Shown here piece by piece: positions 6,197-7,441 of a stretch of 7,441 bases of DNA (within the stretch, counting starts at the first letter, position 1; each line of letters opens with the position of its first letter). A program made the translations under genes and the position numbers. The DNA is from Longimicrobiales bacterium (GTDB lineage Bacteria > Gemmatimonadota > Gemmatimonadetes > Longimicrobiales > Gaopeijiaceae): positions 1 through 7,441 of the forward strand of contig JAKMDG010000066.1 of assembly GCA_022428035.1 (NCBI GenBank), written 5' to 3'. The notes under the pieces were generated by a model. That model did not search any database, had not been told where the DNA came from, and was given only the letters and a program-made list of their open reading frames with translations.

Positions 6197-6490
6197 TCAG
6201 ATTCGAACGCGATCCTTGAGACCCTTACCCGCCTTGAACGTGGGAACCGTCATCGCCGGAATCTGAATCGGCTCACCCGTGCGGGGGTTACGGCCCTCTC
6301 TCGCCTTCCGACGACGCGTGCCAAACGTACCGAACCCTGTCACCGTGAAATCACGACCGGCGTCGAGCTCAATCGCGATGACTCCCTCTCTCGGATCCGT
6401 CGAGAAAATGCAGTCGATCACATCGCGTGCCTTCGCTTTGCTCAGATCGGTCTGCTTTGCAACCTTCGCCGCGAACTCATCCTTCGTCAT
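6197..6490 (-). CDS. HU/IHF-family nucleoid DNA-binding protein
   Basis: A 97-residue histone-like protein that binds and bends DNA as a dimer. N-terminal helices (MTKDEFAAKVAKQTDLSKAKARDVI) are followed by the beta-sheet signature GFGTF (52-56). The DNA-gripping arm is RNPRTGEPIQIP (67-78), with the intercalating Pro at 69. FKAGKGLKD (85-93) forms the C-terminal helix. It is about seven residues longer than the usual 90, the extra lying around STDPREGVIAIELDAGRDF (30-48), where typical HU has a shorter helix and turn. HU and IHF subtypes cannot be separated here. The start is ATG 6490, with a strong Shine-Dalgarno AAGGAG (6502-6497) 6 nt upstream. An open frame extends 29 codons further, but those residues do not resemble the family. 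The gene appears monocistronic. Confidence 0.95.
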   Translation of the reverse strand: MTKDEFAAKVAKQTDLSKAKARDVIDCIFSTDPREGVIAIELDAGRDFTVTGFGTFGTRRRKAREGRNPRTGEPIQIPAMTVPTFKAGKGLKDRVRI

Positions 6491-6578
6491 CGTCCTCTCC
6501 TTCGGGGGTGAGACACAACCTCTGCATGTCTTCTGAATCTGCCACTTTTTCGGGAACAAAGCATCCTGCGACGGCAAA

Positions 6579-6608
6579 ATTCTGCAGCGGGAGCATTTCG
6601 TTCGTCAG
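6579..6608 (-). promoter_or_regulatory. Candidate sigma-70-like promoter for the HU gene
   Basis: Read on the minus strand, CTGACG (6608-6603, 4 of 6 to TTGACA) is separated by 18 nt from CAGAAT (6584-6579, 4 of 6 to TATAAT). Transcription would start near 6572, giving a leader of about 80 nt before the HU ATG. The match is modest and other placements are possible. Confidence 0.25.
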
Positions 6609-6674
6609 GCGACCCGCTCGCCCTTCTCCCCGCAACGTACGCGCAACAAAAGCTCTGCCACGTATTCAGACCGG

Positions 6675-7073
6675 TCAGCGCCCCGAAAACAACACGACAT
6701 GAATCACCGGCCGAGTGCCACATTGAGGGTCACGGGGTGTGTCGAGCGTCCCCGTTCCGGCTGGAGCCTGACACGGACCGAACCGGCGTATGACCTCACG
6801 TGAAGGGACAAGTTCGATGCGGCTGATGCGTTCGTTGAAGCTACGCCGGAGAATCTCGACGGGGCCGGCGAGTTCGTTGTCGATAAACACCTCCCGCGCT
6901 CTTCGCAGCCAGCTCGGCCTCAGTGTCTCGAGAGCGAGTTGCACGTTCGTGTAGGCCATGATTTCCGCCCCGCCCAATGGACTATCATTGCGGGGAGTCC
7001 CACTGCCACCCGAGGCGCACCCAGCCAGGCCGAGTGCCAGTACGAACGCGGCAGTCCTATATGTGCTCACCAT
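6675..7073 (-). CDS. Small outer-membrane-type lipoprotein with TonB-plug-like core
   Basis: The 132-residue precursor starts with a short basic segment, a hydrophobic stretch and a lipobox LAGC (acylated Cys19); Ala at +2 suggests outer-membrane sorting. After a Gly/Ser/Pro-rich linker, LALETLRPSWLRRA is followed by VFIDNELAG, LRRSFNERISRIELV, AIRRFG-like VIRRFG (94-99) and RPVIHVVLF near the C-terminus. This order (Leu-Arg-Pro-x-Trp-Leu, a 'DN/DG' turn, an I..IELV strand, R.FG, then a short V-rich strand) recalls a Gemmatimonadota family of small proteins resembling the TonB-receptor plug core. That link is by eye only. Two further Cys (101 and 118) flank an insert before the last strand and could form a disulfide. 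The start is ATG 7073, with GGAGG (7085-7081) 7 nt upstream; an adjacent ATG at 7076 would add one Met. Function unknown. Confidence 0.8.
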   Translation of the reverse strand: MVSTYRTAAFVLALGLAGCASGGSGTPRNDSPLGGAEIMAYTNVQLALETLRPSWLRRAREVFIDNELAGPVEILRRSFNERISRIELVPSREVIRRFGPCQAPAGTGTLDTPRDPQCGTRPVIHVVLFSGR

Positions 7074-7141
7074 CATGACCCCTCCAAACTCGACTTCTGG
7101 ATTCACTCGCTCCCTCGGGAAAACACACACTCTCGCGAGGG

Positions 7142-7177
7142 CTGTCTGTCTGTCTGCGCACGGACTCCGCTCGTGCG
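7142..7177. repeat. CTGT tetranucleotide run beside a perfect hairpin
   Basis: CTGTCTGTCTGTCTG (7142-7156, 3.75 units) is directly followed by the hairpin CGCACG (7157-7162) / CGTGCG (7172-7177). Both lie in the 179-nt gap between the lipoprotein start and the stop of the next upstream gene, so they would be in its leader or promoter. A second pair, CCCTCG (7112-7117) and CGAGGG (7136-7141), adjoins them. No convincing promoter was seen in this gap. Confidence 0.4.
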
Positions 7178-7252
7178 GACCAACCTGAACGGGAGCATCT
7201 GCACCCGTAGCGCCACGTGGCTTCTTTGAGCGCAATTGCACTTCTCCCCTGT

Positions 7253-7441
7253 TCACGGAGAGCGGCGAGGCCATCCATAATCGCTGGGGCGGCTGGCTCC
7301 CCGCGCCTGAGGATGTTCCAGGTAGTAGCGCTCCACGGTCAACCTGCATGCCTCTTCGTTCCGAATCTCGACCTCGATGCCGCGTTCTTCAAGAAGTGCT
7401 CTGGTGTCGGCAGCCTGATAGGAGCTGACTTCGGCTACGAC
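7253..7441 (-). CDS. C-terminal end of an unrecognised protein (runs off right edge)
   Basis: From the right edge, 62 codons read to a TGA at 7255-7253. The residues look like real coding sequence: an alternating strand/helix pattern (VVAEVSSYQAADTRALLEER, then GIEVEIRNEEACRLTVERYY), followed by an Arg/Pro/Ser-rich tail ending PRRSP. The segment GIEVEI....C suggests an alpha/beta fold, but too little is present to name a family. A faint resemblance to tails of nucleoside deaminases is not strong enough to use. It is on the same strand as the lipoprotein gene and ends 179 nt upstream of its start. Confidence 0.65.
   Translation of the reverse strand, partial: VVAEVSSYQAADTRALLEERGIEVEIRNEEACRLTVERYYLEHPQARGASRPSDYGWPRRSP

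Noticed and set aside
6488..6577. 29-residue N-terminal extension of the HU protein
   Set aside because: The residues do not resemble HU family members, and the ATG at 6490 has a strong, well-spaced AAGGAG.
7074..7349. Long N-terminal extension of the lipoprotein frame
   Set aside because: It would bury the signal peptide and lipobox inside the protein, and GGAGG directly precedes the ATGs at 7076/7073.

Overview
The window is a G+C-rich bacterial chromosome segment with short intergenic gaps, ATGA stop/start overlaps and several weak or non-ATG starts. Five features suggest Gemmatimonadota or a close relative: a secreted protein whose N-terminal region resembles uncharacterised outer-membrane proteins of that phylum, a small lipoprotein with a TonB-plug-like core, a small protein of the family usually misnamed 'ABC transporter ATPase' in Bacteroidota-type genomes, a 97-residue HU variant, and a stand-alone GGQ release-factor-like protein. 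This placement comes from recalled family resemblance, not from a search. No rRNA, tRNA, CRISPR array, insertion sequence or phage gene was seen.

Layout. (1) 1-2212, minus strand: a two-gene unit of exported proteins. A secreted protein made of three diverged ~105-residue beta-rich repeats is coupled by ATGA to a large secreted or outer-membrane-type protein that runs off the left edge. (2) 2213-2381: divergent intergenic region with a 7-9-7 inverted repeat. (3) 2382-3919, plus strand: tag (3-methyladenine DNA glycosylase I) coupled by ATGA to a YheT-family alpha/beta hydrolase. (4) 3897-5473, minus strand: an AI-2E/PerM-family membrane protein followed 2 nt later by a conserved protein of unknown function, whose 3' end overlaps the hydrolase gene tail to tail by 23 bp. 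(5) 5574-5936, plus strand: a ribosome-rescue-type GGQ protein. (6) 5937-6196: convergent intergenic region rich in hairpins, with a possible 39-codon ORF. (7) 6197-6490, minus strand: HU/IHF DNA-binding protein with a strong ribosome binding site. (8) 6675-7073, minus strand: small plug-like lipoprotein. (9) 7253-7441, minus strand: the C-terminal end of an unrecognised gene.

Most of this is housekeeping (DNA repair, nucleoid, ribosome rescue, a membrane exporter-like protein) next to lineage-specific envelope proteins. No defence or mobile system is evident. The least described parts are the triple-repeat secreted protein with its coupled partner, the misnamed 'ABC transporter ATPase' protein paired with the membrane protein, and the plug-like lipoprotein.
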